Source: Ensifer adhaerens
GTDB lineage: Bacteria; Pseudomonadota; Alphaproteobacteria; Rhizobiales; Rhizobiaceae
Direction: 5' to 3'
NCBI RefSeq assembly: GCF_020035535.1
Contig: NZ_CP083351.1
Coordinates: 671,710 to 735,709 of the forward strand
DNA: 64,000 bases
Shown here: positions 1 to 8,153 of the stretch, in pieces
Position numbering within the stretch: the stretch's first letter is position 1
Layout: each line of letters opens with the position of its first letter
Notes under the pieces: model-generated
Seen by the model: only the letters and a program-made list of their open reading frames with translations
Database searches by the model: none
Told to the model about the DNA's origin: nothing
Position numbers and translations under genes: made by a program

Positions 1-1253
1 GCTACGGACCGCCTCAGGCGCTGAAGGCATTGATCGATGCCGCACATCAGGTGGGCCTGATGGTTCTGCTTGACGTCGTATATAACCATTTCGGACCGCA
101 CGGGAACGCGCTGCCACAATATGCCAGCCAGTTCTTTGAGGACGGACGGACGACCCCATGGGGCAAGGCTGTCGCTTTCGACAATCTCAACGTGCGGCAT
201 TATTTTCTCGAAAATGCGCTCTACTGGCTGAGAGGCTTCGGTTTCGACGGCCTGCGGCTTGATGCGGTTCAGCATATCAAGGGCACTCGAAAACCGGACT
301 TCCTTTCCGAGTTGGCGGAGACCGTTTCAAAAGCTTTCCCAGGAACGCCCACCCACCTCATCGTTGAAGACGATGAACGCAGGCGCGACCTGATCGAATA
401 TCGTCAAGGACGCCGACTGATGTTTGACGCCAGTTGGAACGACGACTTCCATCATGCGGCCCATACCTTGGTGACGCAAGAAACAACCGGTCACTACGAG
501 CCTTATGCGGATGCTCCATCACGGATGCTGGCCGAGGCAATCGCAATCGGCTTTCCGGTTGCCGCCGCTGAAATTGCCGAGCCTGTCACCCCAAGGGCAC
601 GTGTGGCGTTCCTTCAGAACCACGACCAAGTCGGCAATCGGGCAAAGGGGGAGCGTTTGCGGAGCCTGGTCGGAGATTCCGTCATGGACGTCTTGATGTC
701 TTTGTTGCTTCTGTCGCCTCAGATACCGCTTCTATTCATGGGGGACGATTACGGAGAAACACAGCCCTTTCTCTATTTCGCCGACTACGATGGCGAACTC
801 GCTGAAGCAATTCGACGTGGTCGTTTCGAAGAAGCAGAAAACTTTGGGTGGGAACGCGCCAAAGATACTGGAACTTTGCCAGATCCCATCGGTGTTGCGG
901 CTTTTAGCACCTCTAAACTGGACTGGGCCCGTGCCCGACTGCCTCAGGGGCTCCGCCGCCGCTCCCAGCTAAACGAACTTACCCGTATACGCGCACGCTA
1001 CGTTATGCCTTTGCGCGCCCTGCAAGATTGCACCATCCTTCCGACGTCACAGGGTGTCGTAGCGGTCGACTGGCGTTTCGATGACGGGACATTGAAGATG
1101 CGGGCGAACCTGTCGCAATCTCCACAATCGATACCGCGGCCGGGCGATGCGATCATATGGTCGATCGGCTGGCATTGCGACAAGGTCGGCGTGCTGGCCG
1201 CCCCGGGTATCGTCGTATCGGTCGGCCCTCCAAAGCAAGGGGGATTTAAGTGA
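1..1253 (+). CDS. treZ: Malto-oligosyltrehalose trehalohydrolase, 5' truncated by window edge
   Basis: A GH13 enzyme that releases trehalose from maltooligosyl-trehalose, the second step of the TreY-TreZ pathway in the cytoplasm. The reading frame is open from base 3, so the N-terminal part lies outside the window. GH13 conserved regions are visible in order: LDVVYNHFG (near base 75), GFDGLRLDAV with the nucleophile Asp (near 240), LIVEDD with the acid/base Glu (near 360) and FLQNHDQVGNR (near 610). The following PLLFMGDDYGE and PFLYFADY stretches are typical of TreZ rather than glycogen branching or debranching enzymes. It overlaps the next gene by 4 bp, so the two are probably cotranslated. 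glgA lies 1.4 kb downstream, which fits trehalose made from glycogen. Confidence 0.93.
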   Translation, partial: YGPPQALKALIDAAHQVGLMVLLDVVYNHFGPHGNALPQYASQFFEDGRTTPWGKAVAFDNLNVRHYFLENALYWLRGFGFDGLRLDAVQHIKGTRKPDFLSELAETVSKAFPGTPTHLIVEDDERRRDLIEYRQGRRLMFDASWNDDFHHAAHTLVTQETTGHYEPYADAPSRMLAEAIAIGFPVAAAEIAEPVTPRARVAFLQNHDQVGNRAKGERLRSLVGDSVMDVLMSLLLLSPQIPLLFMGDDYGETQPFLYFADYDGELAEAIRRGRFEEAENFGWERAKDTGTLPDPIGVAAFSTSKLDWARARLPQGLRRRSQLNELTRIRARYVMPLRALQDCTILPTSQGVVAVDWRFDDGTLKMRANLSQSPQSIPRPGDAIIWSIGWHCDKVGVLAAPGIVVSVGPPKQGGFK

Positions 1254-1912
1254 TCGGAGCCCCCAATGGCAAAGTCCGCCGTGTCCAAACAGGTCCGGCC
1301 CTTTCCCACGAACATGCTCATGGTCGGTCACTCAGCGTGATCGAGAGGGAGGCTCACGGGTGCCAGCGATGCGATCTTTACAGGAACGCGACGCAACTTG
1401 TTTTCGGGGAAGGGCCGCCCGATGCCAGGCTCGTTCTCGTCGGCGAACAGCCGGGCGACAAGGAGGACGTTGCGGGACGTCCCTTTGTCGGCCCCGCCGG
1501 CACTGTTTTGACAGAATGCCTCGGCGAAGCCGGCATTGAACGCGCAGACTGTTATCTGACAAATGCCGTCAAGCACTTCAAATACGAGCAACGCGGCAAG
1601 CGCCGCTTACATTCGAGGCCAAATGCGGGTGAAATACAACGCTGCGCCTGGTGGCTAGGCGCCGAACTCGAACACATTCACCCACACGTCGTCGTCGCTC
1701 TCGGGGCAACGGCGGCAAGAACGCTGCTCGGCCCAGGCGTCAAGGTGAGGACAGATCGCGGTAAAGCGATCGATCTGGGCCTGGGTTTCTGGATACTTGT
1801 GACGATACATCCTTCATATCTTTTGCGGATCCGGGGTCGGGAAAGCGCTGAACGCGAACGCTCAGATTTCATCTCAGATTTGAAGGTGGCCCTCGAACTT
1901 CAGCGAGCGTAA
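1250..1912 (+). CDS. udgX: UdgX-type uracil-DNA glycosylase (family 4-like)
   Basis: A 220-residue protein of the uracil-DNA glycosylase superfamily. Visible: Cys pair 38/41, active-site motif GEQPGDKED at 65-73, NAVKHFK at 105-111, KRRLH at 117-121, Cys101 and Cys132, and HPSYLLR at 187-193. UdgX proteins carry a KRRIH loop whose His bonds covalently to the abasic sugar; here the loop reads KRRLH with His121 retained, so uracil-DNA cross-linking is inferred. The four Cys could hold the family's Fe-S cluster. The GTG start overlaps the treZ stop. An in-frame GTG at 1337 is an alternative that gives a more typical N-terminus. A DNA repair gene coupled to treZ is unexpected but fits a stress locus. 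Confidence 0.88.
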   Translation: MIGAPNGKVRRVQTGPALSHEHAHGRSLSVIEREAHGCQRCDLYRNATQLVFGEGPPDARLVLVGEQPGDKEDVAGRPFVGPAGTVLTECLGEAGIERADCYLTNAVKHFKYEQRGKRRLHSRPNAGEIQRCAWWLGAELEHIHPHVVVALGATAARTLLGPGVKVRTDRGKAIDLGLGFWILVTIHPSYLLRIRGRESAERERSDFISDLKVALELQRA

Positions 1913-1921
1913 CGCGGGCGC

Positions 1922-2092
1922 TTAAAAAACCAGCATCCAGATACCTCGCCAAAACAGTGAGTTCGGCGAAGCCAAGCGTTCGTCTTCATCAGAAACGTTG
2001 ACGCGTGAGCGTGGTTTCCGGTCTGCGACCACCTTTCGCAGATTTGGCAGATACGGGTAAGCGACGATCCGGGCTAGGAGTTTCTGGGTCAT
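1922..2092 (-). CDS. Small basic hypothetical protein (56 aa)
   Basis: This short ORF begins MTQKLLARIVAYPYLPN and ends WRGIWMLVF. It is preceded by a strong AGGAGG 5 bases before the ATG, and by a stress-type promoter (2118-2142) whose -10 element is 26 bases from the start. It is basic in the first half, has an acidic DEDE patch near residue 37, and a hydrophobic tail. I do not recognise a family. It is divergent from the gene at 2247, with its own stress-type promoter. Promoter, ribosome site and ORF agree, which makes it a likely real gene. Confidence 0.6.
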   Translation of the reverse strand: MTQKLLARIVAYPYLPNLRKVVADRKPRSRVNVSDEDERLASPNSLFWRGIWMLVF

Positions 2093-2117
2093 GATGTCCT
2101 CCTCCTCTTCAAAGGCA

Positions 2118-2142
2118 AACGACTTCTTGGCCGTATCGTTCC
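2118..2142 (-). promoter_or_regulatory. EcfG-type stress promoter for the 56-aa gene
   Basis: GGAAC at 2142-2138 and GTT at 2120-2118 with a 17-base spacer. The ATG at 2092 is 26 bases downstream. Confidence 0.75.
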
Positions 2143-2172
2143 GCCATTCTGAAAACGACTGCGACGCTTTCC

Positions 2173-2197
2173 GGAACCATTGAACATGGCCCCGGTT
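2173..2197 (+). promoter_or_regulatory. EcfG-type stress promoter for gene 2247
   Basis: GGAAC at 2173-2177 and GTT at 2195-2197, spacer 17. It forms a divergent pair with the promoter at 2118-2142; the GGAAC boxes are 31 bases apart. Confidence 0.8.
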
Positions 2198-2246
2198 TTA
2201 TTCGGAGCCCCAGAGAGTGGCTTGAGGAGAAACGGAGGGCCAAACG

Positions 2247-2609
2247 ATGGCGAAGCACCTGGATGAACGCGGCGACCCGCAAACCGCAACCCATAACGCC
2301 GACAGGACCGACTTTTCCGCCCGCGAGACCCGCCAGGCCGGTATGGGCGCCCGCGTATTCCTGGTGCTGGCAGCAAGTCTGGTTCTCGCGCTGGTGATAT
2401 GGGGCGCCCTAGAATGGGCACAACGTGAGCAAGCCGGTCCTACAGCAAACCATGAGACGCAACCCGCACCCTCCAAGCTGCCAGATGCCGAGCAACGTCC
2501 AAGCACGGAAAATCCGCAGGGCCAGGTTCCAACGGATCGAGATCCGAAGCCACAGTCGGGCAGCGGCGCGCCGAGAGAAAGCACCGCGCCCGATGACACC
2601 AACAGATGA
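2247..2609 (+). CDS. Single-pass membrane protein, hypothetical (120 aa)
   Basis: The protein has a hydrophilic N-terminus (1-33), one membrane helix around 35-57 (ARVFLVLAASLVLALVIW), then a Pro/Gln/Ser-rich tail with no fold I recognise, probably disordered in the periplasm. GGAG lies about 10 bases before the ATG, and the stress promoter is 50 bases upstream. Small anchored proteins with disordered tails are common in rhizobial stress regulons. Function unknown. Confidence 0.75.
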   Translation: MAKHLDERGDPQTATHNADRTDFSARETRQAGMGARVFLVLAASLVLALVIWGALEWAQREQAGPTANHETQPAPSKLPDAEQRPSTENPQGQVPTDRDPKPQSGSGAPRESTAPDDTNR

Positions 2610-2693
2610 AGGCTCTCGTAGTTGCCGGCCACTGGCGGGAACATAGCCGGAGGACCAGGGTTGGACGACCAAAGCATTGGGCAGGAGCGGGTC

Positions 2694-4154
2694 ATGCAAA
2701 TTCTGGCGGTCGCAGCTGAGATTTATCCTTTGATTAAGACAGGTGGCCTTGCGGATGTCACCGGTTCGCTTCCAAAGGCGCTGAAGCAATTTGGAGTGCA
2801 CACGCGCACACTTGTGCCGGGCTATCCGGAAGTCTTGGCAGCGCTTGAAGGTAGTTCGGTGCTGCGTCATTACGGCAACGTTTTCGGCGTCGAGGGACGC
2901 CTGCTTGGTGGACGCGCGCGTGGTCTCGACATCATTGTGTTTGATGCGCCAGAGCTCTTTGTGCGATCGGGAGGACCTTACGGCCCCTGTGGCACACTGG
3001 GGTATGAGGACAATTGGAAACGTTTCGCCGCTTTTTCATGGGTTGCGTCTGATATCGCCGAAAGAGGGCTGGCGGGCTGGTACCCTTCGCTCGTGCATGC
3101 GCATGATTGGCACTCCGCACTTGCTCTTGCCTACCTCAAATATTGCGGAAATGGGGATATCCCTCGCATTCTTACCCTGCATAATTTATCGTTTCAGGGC
3201 CAGTTTCCAGCTCGTCACTTTGCTGAGTTGGGGCTTCCGGATGAATGCTATGGAGCCGATTGCCTCGAATATTACGGGGATATAAGCTATTTGAAAGCTG
3301 GTCTCACCTCTGCCGATACGATCACCGTGGTCAGCCCGACCTATGCGCGCGAAATCATGTCTCCCACGCAAGGCATGGGACTTGAAGGTGTCATCAACGC
3401 GCGCCGCGACGATGTTGTCGGTATCGTTAATGGCATAGACACCGACATCTGGGATCCGTCATGCGACCCGCACATCGAACATCACTATTCGGCACGCGTT
3501 CCTCTGCGTCGGCTAGCCAATCGTGCCACGCTTCTTAAGTCGTTGGGGCTGCCCCAAACGCGTGGGCTCGTTTTTGCCAGTGTTAATCGGCTTACCTGGC
3601 AAAAGGGCATGGATCTGCTCGCTGGACTTGTCGATGAGATCGCAGACCTTGGTGGTAAGCTAATCGTGCATGGCCAAGGCGACCATGCGATCGAACAGCT
3701 CTTCCTGCGCGCTGCAGATAGGCATCCCCGGCACGTAGCCGTCGTGATCGGCTATGACGAGGCGCTCGCCCATAGGATCCACGCTGGCGCCGATGCCATG
3801 CTTGTTCCCTCCCGTTTTGAGCCCTGCGGGCTGACCCAGCTATATGCTTTGCGCTATGGCTGTGTTCCAATCGTCTCTCGGACAGGCGGCTTAGCCGAGA
3901 CAGTCATCGATGCCAACGATGCCGCCGTGCACGCGCGGGCGGCCACCGGGATCCAGTTCGCGCCGATCGACGCCGGCGGGCTGAGGCATGCGCTCCATCG
4001 GGCCTTCAAGCTGCATCGTCGCCATCGCGGCTGGGAGAAGTTATGCCGTCAGGCAATGAAGGCAGATTGTTCCTGGGCGCGCAGCGCCTCGCAGTATATA
4101 GAAGTGTACGGCAACGCCCTTAGCCAAGGCGGCCTACTTAGGGAAAGTGCCTAA
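2694..4154 (+). CDS. glgA: Glycogen synthase (ADP-glucose dependent)
   Basis: GT5 enzyme that adds glucose from ADP-glucose to the growing alpha-1,4-glucan. The 486-residue length is normal for bacterial GlgA. The N-terminal KTGGLADV motif (residues about 15-22, ADP-glucose binding), the HDWHSAL region, and the C-terminal PSRFEPCGLTQLYALRYG and RTGGLAETV motifs with the catalytic Glu are all present. I chose ATG 2694 because MQILAVAAEIYPLIKTGG is the usual N-terminus and GGAG precedes it; the frame is open to 2622, giving 24 extra unlikely residues. With treZ upstream it marks a glycogen/trehalose storage cluster. No stress-type promoter was seen directly before it. Confidence 0.95.
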   Translation: MQILAVAAEIYPLIKTGGLADVTGSLPKALKQFGVHTRTLVPGYPEVLAALEGSSVLRHYGNVFGVEGRLLGGRARGLDIIVFDAPELFVRSGGPYGPCGTLGYEDNWKRFAAFSWVASDIAERGLAGWYPSLVHAHDWHSALALAYLKYCGNGDIPRILTLHNLSFQGQFPARHFAELGLPDECYGADCLEYYGDISYLKAGLTSADTITVVSPTYAREIMSPTQGMGLEGVINARRDDVVGIVNGIDTDIWDPSCDPHIEHHYSARVPLRRLANRATLLKSLGLPQTRGLVFASVNRLTWQKGMDLLAGLVDEIADLGGKLIVHGQGDHAIEQLFLRAADRHPRHVAVVIGYDEALAHRIHAGADAMLVPSRFEPCGLTQLYALRYGCVPIVSRTGGLAETVIDANDAAVHARAATGIQFAPIDAGGLRHALHRAFKLHRRHRGWEKLCRQAMKADCSWARSASQYIEVYGNALSQGGLLRESA

Positions 4155-4208
4155 TGGATGAAGTGAGCAGAGAGACGAAGCTTCCGCCCGCGCAGTTGGG
4201 ATTTGAAG

Positions 4209-4469
4209 CTACAGCCGATCTACAAACTTGTTGAACCGGCTCAATTTGCCGTCCGCGGTCTTATCTTGATGAAGAAACAGTAGCTTATTGTGGTCGAAGA
4301 TCTGAAAAAACTCCTCCCAGGAAATGGGCTCCAGGTTTTCTTCGGGCTCGCCAAAGTCTATCCGCAAGATGCCGCCATTAAGCGCTGCCTTCCGCGCGGG
4401 GCGTCCCTTCCTCGCCTCAGCCCAATGCCGGATCTCATCATGGTTGTCAGTTGTCTGGGCCTCACTCAT
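4209..4469 (-). CDS. Conserved hypothetical protein (86 aa)
   Basis: The sequence starts MSEAQTTDNHDEIRHWAEARKGRP and contains GILRIDFGEPEENLEPISW and a tail FLHQDKTADGKLSRFNKF. I recognise this as a conserved small soluble family, sometimes mislabelled 1,4-alpha-glucan branching enzyme because of its neighbours; no catalytic motif is present. The start at 4469 is set by AAGGAG ten bases upstream. The longer frame to 4553 would include the promoter and is rejected. It is convergent with glgA. Role unknown; stress control is inferred from the promoter. Confidence 0.85.
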   Translation of the reverse strand: MSEAQTTDNHDEIRHWAEARKGRPARKAALNGGILRIDFGEPEENLEPISWEEFFQIFDHNKLLFLHQDKTADGKLSRFNKFVDRL

Positions 4470-4508
4470 GAAACACATACTCCTTGCGTCTAGTCGTTTC
4501 GGGCACAC

Positions 4509-4533
4509 AACCGACGCCGCTTGAGTTTGTTCC
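4509..4533 (-). promoter_or_regulatory. EcfG-type stress promoter for gene 4469
   Basis: GGAAC at 4533-4529 and GTT at 4511-4509, spacer 17; ATG 40 bases downstream. Confidence 0.8.
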
Positions 4534-4589
4534 GGAGCGGCACATTTCGACAAGGAGGCCGACTTCTCGGCGCTCTACATTGGGCGTCC

Positions 4590-5228
4590 TTAATTCAGCC
4601 CGTAGGGACTCTCCAGGTGAATGGCGACCATCATCTCATGCAGCCACTGGTCCAGGGGTTGGGACCTGCAACGCGAGGCGACCGAAACAATCGCGCGTTC
4701 AAGCGTGCGTTCGACCAAGTAGTCCGCGGCCTCTGCATTTGGGGTAAGCTGGCGTGCTCTCAGGCGCAATCCCGGTATGAGGTCGATCACTGATTGGTCG
4801 GGAACACCCAGACCGGCAGGAGCGAGGGTAGACAGGTTCTGCAAGTACTCTTCGAAAACAGCACTAACCAGGTCCGCCGAGCCTGCGCATTTGCTCAGGC
4901 GGGCAACGGACTTGAAGCGCTCCGGCACATTCATCGTGTCATATCCGCTGTAGAAGATCACCGGCACCGATCGACGAACAAGCTCGTCGGCAACCGGAAA
5001 AATCAGCTCTCCGTTGAGGTTGATGTCGAGCACGGCGACCTGGATGTCATCAGCCGACGAGAGGCTCTCCATCGCCTCGCGAAGGGTGGGCGCGGGCCCT
5101 ATAATGGTCGCCCCAGCGCGTTCGAGCCATAGTGCGATGTCGTTTGCGACAAAGAACTCGTCCTCCGCAACCAGAATCCGCAAATGCTGGAGATCGGGCA
5201 CCATCTGTTGTCTGATGTTCTTGGCCAC
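4590..5228 (-). CDS. Response regulator: N-terminal receiver plus C-terminal sigma-2-like segment
   Basis: 212 residues. The receiver covers about 16-130: acidic pair Glu22/Asp23, phospho-acceptor Asp68 (AVLDINLNG), FYSGY at 92-96 (a FAT GUY-like motif) and Lys113. After a short linker, residues 148-205 (LIPGLRLRARQLTPNAEAAD...LVERTLERAI...LDQWLHEMM) resemble region 2 of an ECF sigma factor; no region 4 follows. PhyR, the anti-anti-sigma of the general stress response, has the opposite order (sigma-like then receiver). GTG 5228 has AAGGAG 4 bases upstream, inside the stop region of the preceding ORF, which suggests translational coupling. It is the last gene of the BON operon under the 6393-6417 promoter. 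Receiver certain; sigma-like reading is inference. Confidence 0.85.
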   Translation of the reverse strand: MAKNIRQQMVPDLQHLRILVAEDEFFVANDIALWLERAGATIIGPAPTLREAMESLSSADDIQVAVLDINLNGELIFPVADELVRRSVPVIFYSGYDTMNVPERFKSVARLSKCAGSADLVSAVFEEYLQNLSTLAPAGLGVPDQSVIDLIPGLRLRARQLTPNAEAADYLVERTLERAIVSVASRCRSQPLDQWLHEMMVAIHLESPYGLN

Positions 5229-5229
5229 G

Positions 5230-5706
5230 TCACTCCTTCCTGCGCGGTAGGCGGGTTCTGGCGGGGCGCCGGCTCTCGATAGCTCTTTGAAGCCTGGTTG
5301 CCAGGATCAGAATACGATCCGGAATATCGTTTAACTGGGCCGGCGCGCTGATGCTGGCGGTCGCTCCAGCCTCCGGCTCTATCGACTGAGGTTCAGGAAT
5401 AGTAACCTGTCGCTTCTGATCACGGTCGCTCCTAGAAGACATAATCTCGTTCCTCGCCTTCTCTCGCGCCCATTCTTTGCTGTCTTCGATAAGATCCAGT
5501 AACGATACCCCGGCTTGACCAACATGCCAAGCCTTGCCTGAAGCAATCACAATTGAACGCGGCTTAGTGGGGCCCGACATTTCTTTGGTACATTGCTCGG
5601 TGACACGCGCGGTTTGCGGTTTTTTCTGCGTCGGAATCAGAATTTGCCCGCCCGAAATCCCGTCCGGCAGGCGTCCCAAACGATCACGTAGAATTCCGAA
5701 GCTCAA
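5230..5706 (-). CDS. Hypothetical protein between BON gene and response regulator
   Basis: A 158-codon frame begins at TTG 5706, overlapping the BON stop. It holds a possible small domain around 43-80 (KPRSIVIASGKAWHVGQAG) and a Pro/Glu/Ala-rich, basic C-terminus (RLPRRKE). Shorter starts are ATG 5580 and ATG 5442. Its stop is one base from the regulator start and carries that gene's ribosome site. Conserved packing on one strand between two real genes favours a real gene. I recognise no family. Confidence 0.45.
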   Translation of the reverse strand: MSFGILRDRLGRLPDGISGGQILIPTQKKPQTARVTEQCTKEMSGPTKPRSIVIASGKAWHVGQAGVSLLDLIEDSKEWAREKARNEIMSSRSDRDQKRQVTIPEPQSIEPEAGATASISAPAQLNDIPDRILILATRLQRAIESRRPARTRLPRRKE

Positions 5707-6347
5707 AAGGTCTCGCCCTGCCTGGCTGAAGGAGCGTTATCGGAGGAACGAACACGCAAATTGTTCTGGACGTGGGTGACCCCGGACACCATTTCGGCGC
5801 AATCCTCTGCGCGGCGCTTGTCTTGCCGGCTCGATACCTCGCCCGCCAGGGTGACCTCGCCCGAGGCTACAGCAACATCGATGTCGGACGCGTCGAGCCA
5901 GGGATCGTCGGTCAGCCGATCGTTAACGTCTTCTTCGATCCGTTCGTCTGCCCTTGTGTACCCTTTGGGTCCCTTTCCACGGAACTGGTCGGCTCTGCGT
6001 CGGGAAGCTGCCTCCTCATCGCCAAACCACGAGGCAACCTCATCGCCGGCCCGATCCATGAGCCCGCGCTCCCGACCAAAGCGATCGTTTCGGCGCTGCT
6101 CATAACGGCCGCGTTCCGCACCATAGCGGTCCTGGTCGCGATATGATCCCGAAGGACCATAGGACGGGTAATCAAGGTCATCTGTTCGCCAATCCGACTG
6201 CTCGGCTCGGTCATAATCGGAAAGCGGGTCACTATTGCCATAGTTGTGGCTTGAAAATTCCCCACGTCGTTGGTTCCCATACTCACCCGAGCGCGAACCA
6301 TGTCGACGACCGTAGCGTTCTTCCCTTTCGTAGCGGTCCTGTGCCAT
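5703..6347 (-). CDS. BON-domain envelope protein with Arg/Tyr/Gly-rich N-terminus
   Basis: 214 residues. The first 95 are rich in Arg, Tyr, Gly, Asp and Ser (low complexity). An SWFGDEEA motif lies near 106-113, and a BON domain spans about 138-202 (ERIEEDVNDRLTDDPWLDAS...SGEVTLAGEVSSR). BON domains are thought to bind phospholipid at the cell envelope and occur in osmotic-shock proteins such as OsmY. No signal peptide is visible, so location is uncertain. AGGAGG is 8 bases before the ATG. First gene of an operon with 5706 and the response regulator at 5228. Confidence 0.9.
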   Translation of the reverse strand: MAQDRYEREERYGRRHGSRSGEYGNQRRGEFSSHNYGNSDPLSDYDRAEQSDWRTDDLDYPSYGPSGSYRDQDRYGAERGRYEQRRNDRFGRERGLMDRAGDEVASWFGDEEAASRRRADQFRGKGPKGYTRADERIEEDVNDRLTDDPWLDASDIDVAVASGEVTLAGEVSSRQDKRRAEDCAEMVSGVTHVQNNLRVRSSDNAPSARQGETF

Positions 6348-6392
6348 GGGTAAATCCTCCTGATTGGCTGGCTCTTACTTGAACCGCCACAC

Positions 6393-6417
6393 AACCCGCA
6401 ACAACCCAACCGGTTCC
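6393..6417 (-). promoter_or_regulatory. EcfG-type stress promoter for BON operon
   Basis: GGAAC at 6417-6413 and GTT at 6395-6393, spacer 17; ATG 46 bases downstream. Confidence 0.82.
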
Positions 6418-6448
6418 GCGCTGAACAGGCCAACGTTACAAAATGCCG

Positions 6449-7414
6449 TCACCTTTGCCCATTGCTGTGGATTCGCCAGAGCACCAGTAGGCCGATGCAA
6501 AGCGCCGCGCCCGCTGCGATATCAACAGAGCCGACCACGCGTCCGTTGCCTAAATCGCCCTCTACGTGGCCAGGGGTTTTAATCGGGCCAAAGAGGTTAC
6601 CGTGGCTATTTCCGGTTCGCGCCGACCGACGCAGAGAACGCAACATCATGCCGGCCAATATTCGTGTGGTCAGATTGGGAGCGATGAGGTGGGCAAATCG
6701 GGCGACATTCGTCAGGATGCCGAAAGTTGTCGTCGGGCGCGGATTTGCCGCTAACCGGACAATTGCCCGAGCAGCCTTGCGAGGACTGTAGGCTCCGACC
6801 GGAACCGGCAGCTCACGACCGGTATAGTTTGCTCCATGCGATAGCCCAGGAGTGTTGAGAAACGTGGGGTATACGTCGCAAATGTGGATGTTCGGTTGAT
6901 CGGCGAGCTCGGCTCGCAAAGCCTCCGAGAAACCCTTGAGGCCAAACTTGCTGGCCGAATAGGCAGACGCAAAGGGTGCCGCCGCCAGACCTCCTACCGA
7001 GATCATGTTGATGAAGACCCCGCGGCCCTGTTTCTTGAAAATCGGAATCGCGGCGTAGGCATCGTTGATGTGACCAATTAAATTTGTTCGAATGATGCTC
7101 TCATGCGCTTCTACAGGCGTGTCTTCAAACTTGCCGACTGCGCCGGTACCGGCGTTGCTGAACCATACGTCGATGCGGCCAAAGCTGAGCGCTTTTTCGG
7201 CGAGACGCCGTACCTCTACCATTTTGCCTATGTCAGTTGGTTCGACGAGAACCTCCGCCCCTAGCTCCCGGCAGGTCTTGGCAACGGCCTGAAGCCCACC
7301 GCCGTCGCGCGCTGCAAGCACTAGACGGGCCTTGTTTCGAGCAAACTCCTCCGCCACCGCCTGCCCGAGGCCGGACGAGGCTCCCGTAATCACCACTACG
7401 GCATCTTTTGGCAT
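6449..7414 (-). CDS. Short-chain dehydrogenase/reductase
   Basis: Classical NAD(P)H-dependent SDR of 321 residues. Cofactor glycine motif TGASSGLG at 10-17, NAG at 87-89, Asn111, Ser139 and the catalytic pair YSASK (Tyr152, Lys156) are present. The extension after about 250 ends in a hydrophobic segment (DIAAGAALCIGLLVLW, near 297-312) that may anchor the protein to the membrane. Substrate cannot be read from sequence. SDRs of this extended type are frequent members of rhizobial stress regulons. It is transcribed away from the gene at 7669, with back-to-back stress-type promoters in the shared 254-bp gap. Confidence 0.93.
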   Translation of the reverse strand: MPKDAVVVITGASSGLGQAVAEEFARNKARLVLAARDGGGLQAVAKTCRELGAEVLVEPTDIGKMVEVRRLAEKALSFGRIDVWFSNAGTGAVGKFEDTPVEAHESIIRTNLIGHINDAYAAIPIFKKQGRGVFINMISVGGLAAAPFASAYSASKFGLKGFSEALRAELADQPNIHICDVYPTFLNTPGLSHGANYTGRELPVPVGAYSPRKAARAIVRLAANPRPTTTFGILTNVARFAHLIAPNLTTRILAGMMLRSLRRSARTGNSHGNLFGPIKTPGHVEGDLGNGRVVGSVDIAAGAALCIGLLVLWRIHSNGQR

Positions 7415-7553
7415 GATCTATCCCCTTCTCATAACCACATCGTCAGGCGTCTCCCATCCGGCACCGGGCAGATACGCTTCGAGGGAAGGGCAAACAGGCA
7501 GGTTTGCAGAGAGGTTGCCGCTGCCCCGCGCCGATACTTCGAAAGTCGAGCCC

Positions 7554-7578
7554 AACTTTTGAGAAGGGCTGGGGTTCC
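7554..7578 (-). promoter_or_regulatory. EcfG-type stress promoter for SDR gene
   Basis: GGAAC at 7578-7574 and GTT at 7556-7554, spacer 17; the SDR start lies 140 bases downstream. Confidence 0.75.
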
Positions 7579-7607
7579 ATGTTCGCCGAGCAGAGTGCCG
7601 GGCGGGT

Positions 7608-7632
7608 GGAACCATCAGGGGCGCCCACCGTT
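7608..7632 (+). promoter_or_regulatory. EcfG-type stress promoter for gene 7669
   Basis: GGAAC at 7608-7612 and GTT at 7630-7632, spacer 17; ATG 37 bases downstream. Divergent from the SDR promoter. Confidence 0.82.
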
Positions 7633-7668
7633 TTGGAATGCACAGTCAAGAGTTGAAGGAGATAGGCG

Positions 7669-8046
7669 ATGGAGATCGTTGGCAATCAGATGTTATCGGA
7701 GCATTCCGGCGATGTAACAATCGAATGGGTCGGCGACCAAGGGGAAGTCGTGTCAGTTCGCGTTCCCGTCTCAGAGGCGGAAGGCGCGAGCCGGGAAACG
7801 GCGTTTGATCGTGCGAAGCAAATTTTGAGGGGCGTTACCGAGTTCGCCGAAGCTTCGAGCGGACTGAAAGACGATTTCGCCGGCCGGGGGCAGTCCAAAC
7901 CGAGCGCGCGGCGCCGCCATGACGGTGAAGCATTGGAGGAGCAGCTGGTGGAAGGTCTGGAAAGCTCTTTTCCTGCAAGCGACCCCGTCGCTCCGACAAG
8001 CAGCGCCGTTGCAACCGGCCGCACGGACCCAACCAAAGCGCAATGA
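7669..8046 (+). CDS. Hypothetical protein with EGLESSFPASDP motif
   Basis: 125 residues. The N-terminal half looks like a small folded domain (VTIEWVGDQGEVVSVRVPV at about 17-35). The C-terminal half is hydrophilic and holds EGLESSFPASDPVAPTSS (near 97-114), a short motif I recall from several rhizobial stress proteins. AAGGAGAT is 6-7 bases before ATG 7669. Function unknown; promoter and motif point to the general stress response. Confidence 0.8.
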   Translation: MEIVGNQMLSEHSGDVTIEWVGDQGEVVSVRVPVSEAEGASRETAFDRAKQILRGVTEFAEASSGLKDDFAGRGQSKPSARRRHDGEALEEQLVEGLESSFPASDPVAPTSSAVATGRTDPTKAQ

Positions 8047-8099
8047 CAATGCGATGCTCGGACGCTCATTGTCTCTGGATCAGTCATCCGCAAAGAGTG

Positions 8100-8124
8100 G
8101 GAACCGTTTTTGAACGAACGGGTT
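8100..8124 (+). promoter_or_regulatory. EcfG-type stress promoter for gene 8154
   Basis: GGAAC at 8100-8104 and GTT at 8122-8124, spacer 17; ATG 30 bases downstream. Confidence 0.82.
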
Positions 8125-8153
8125 TGACGCAAGCAATCCAAGGAGGTTTGACC

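Noticed and set aside
2198..2695. 165-codon minus ORF opposite gene 2247
   Set aside because: Overlaps a gene with good promoter and ribosome site; no coding character of its own.
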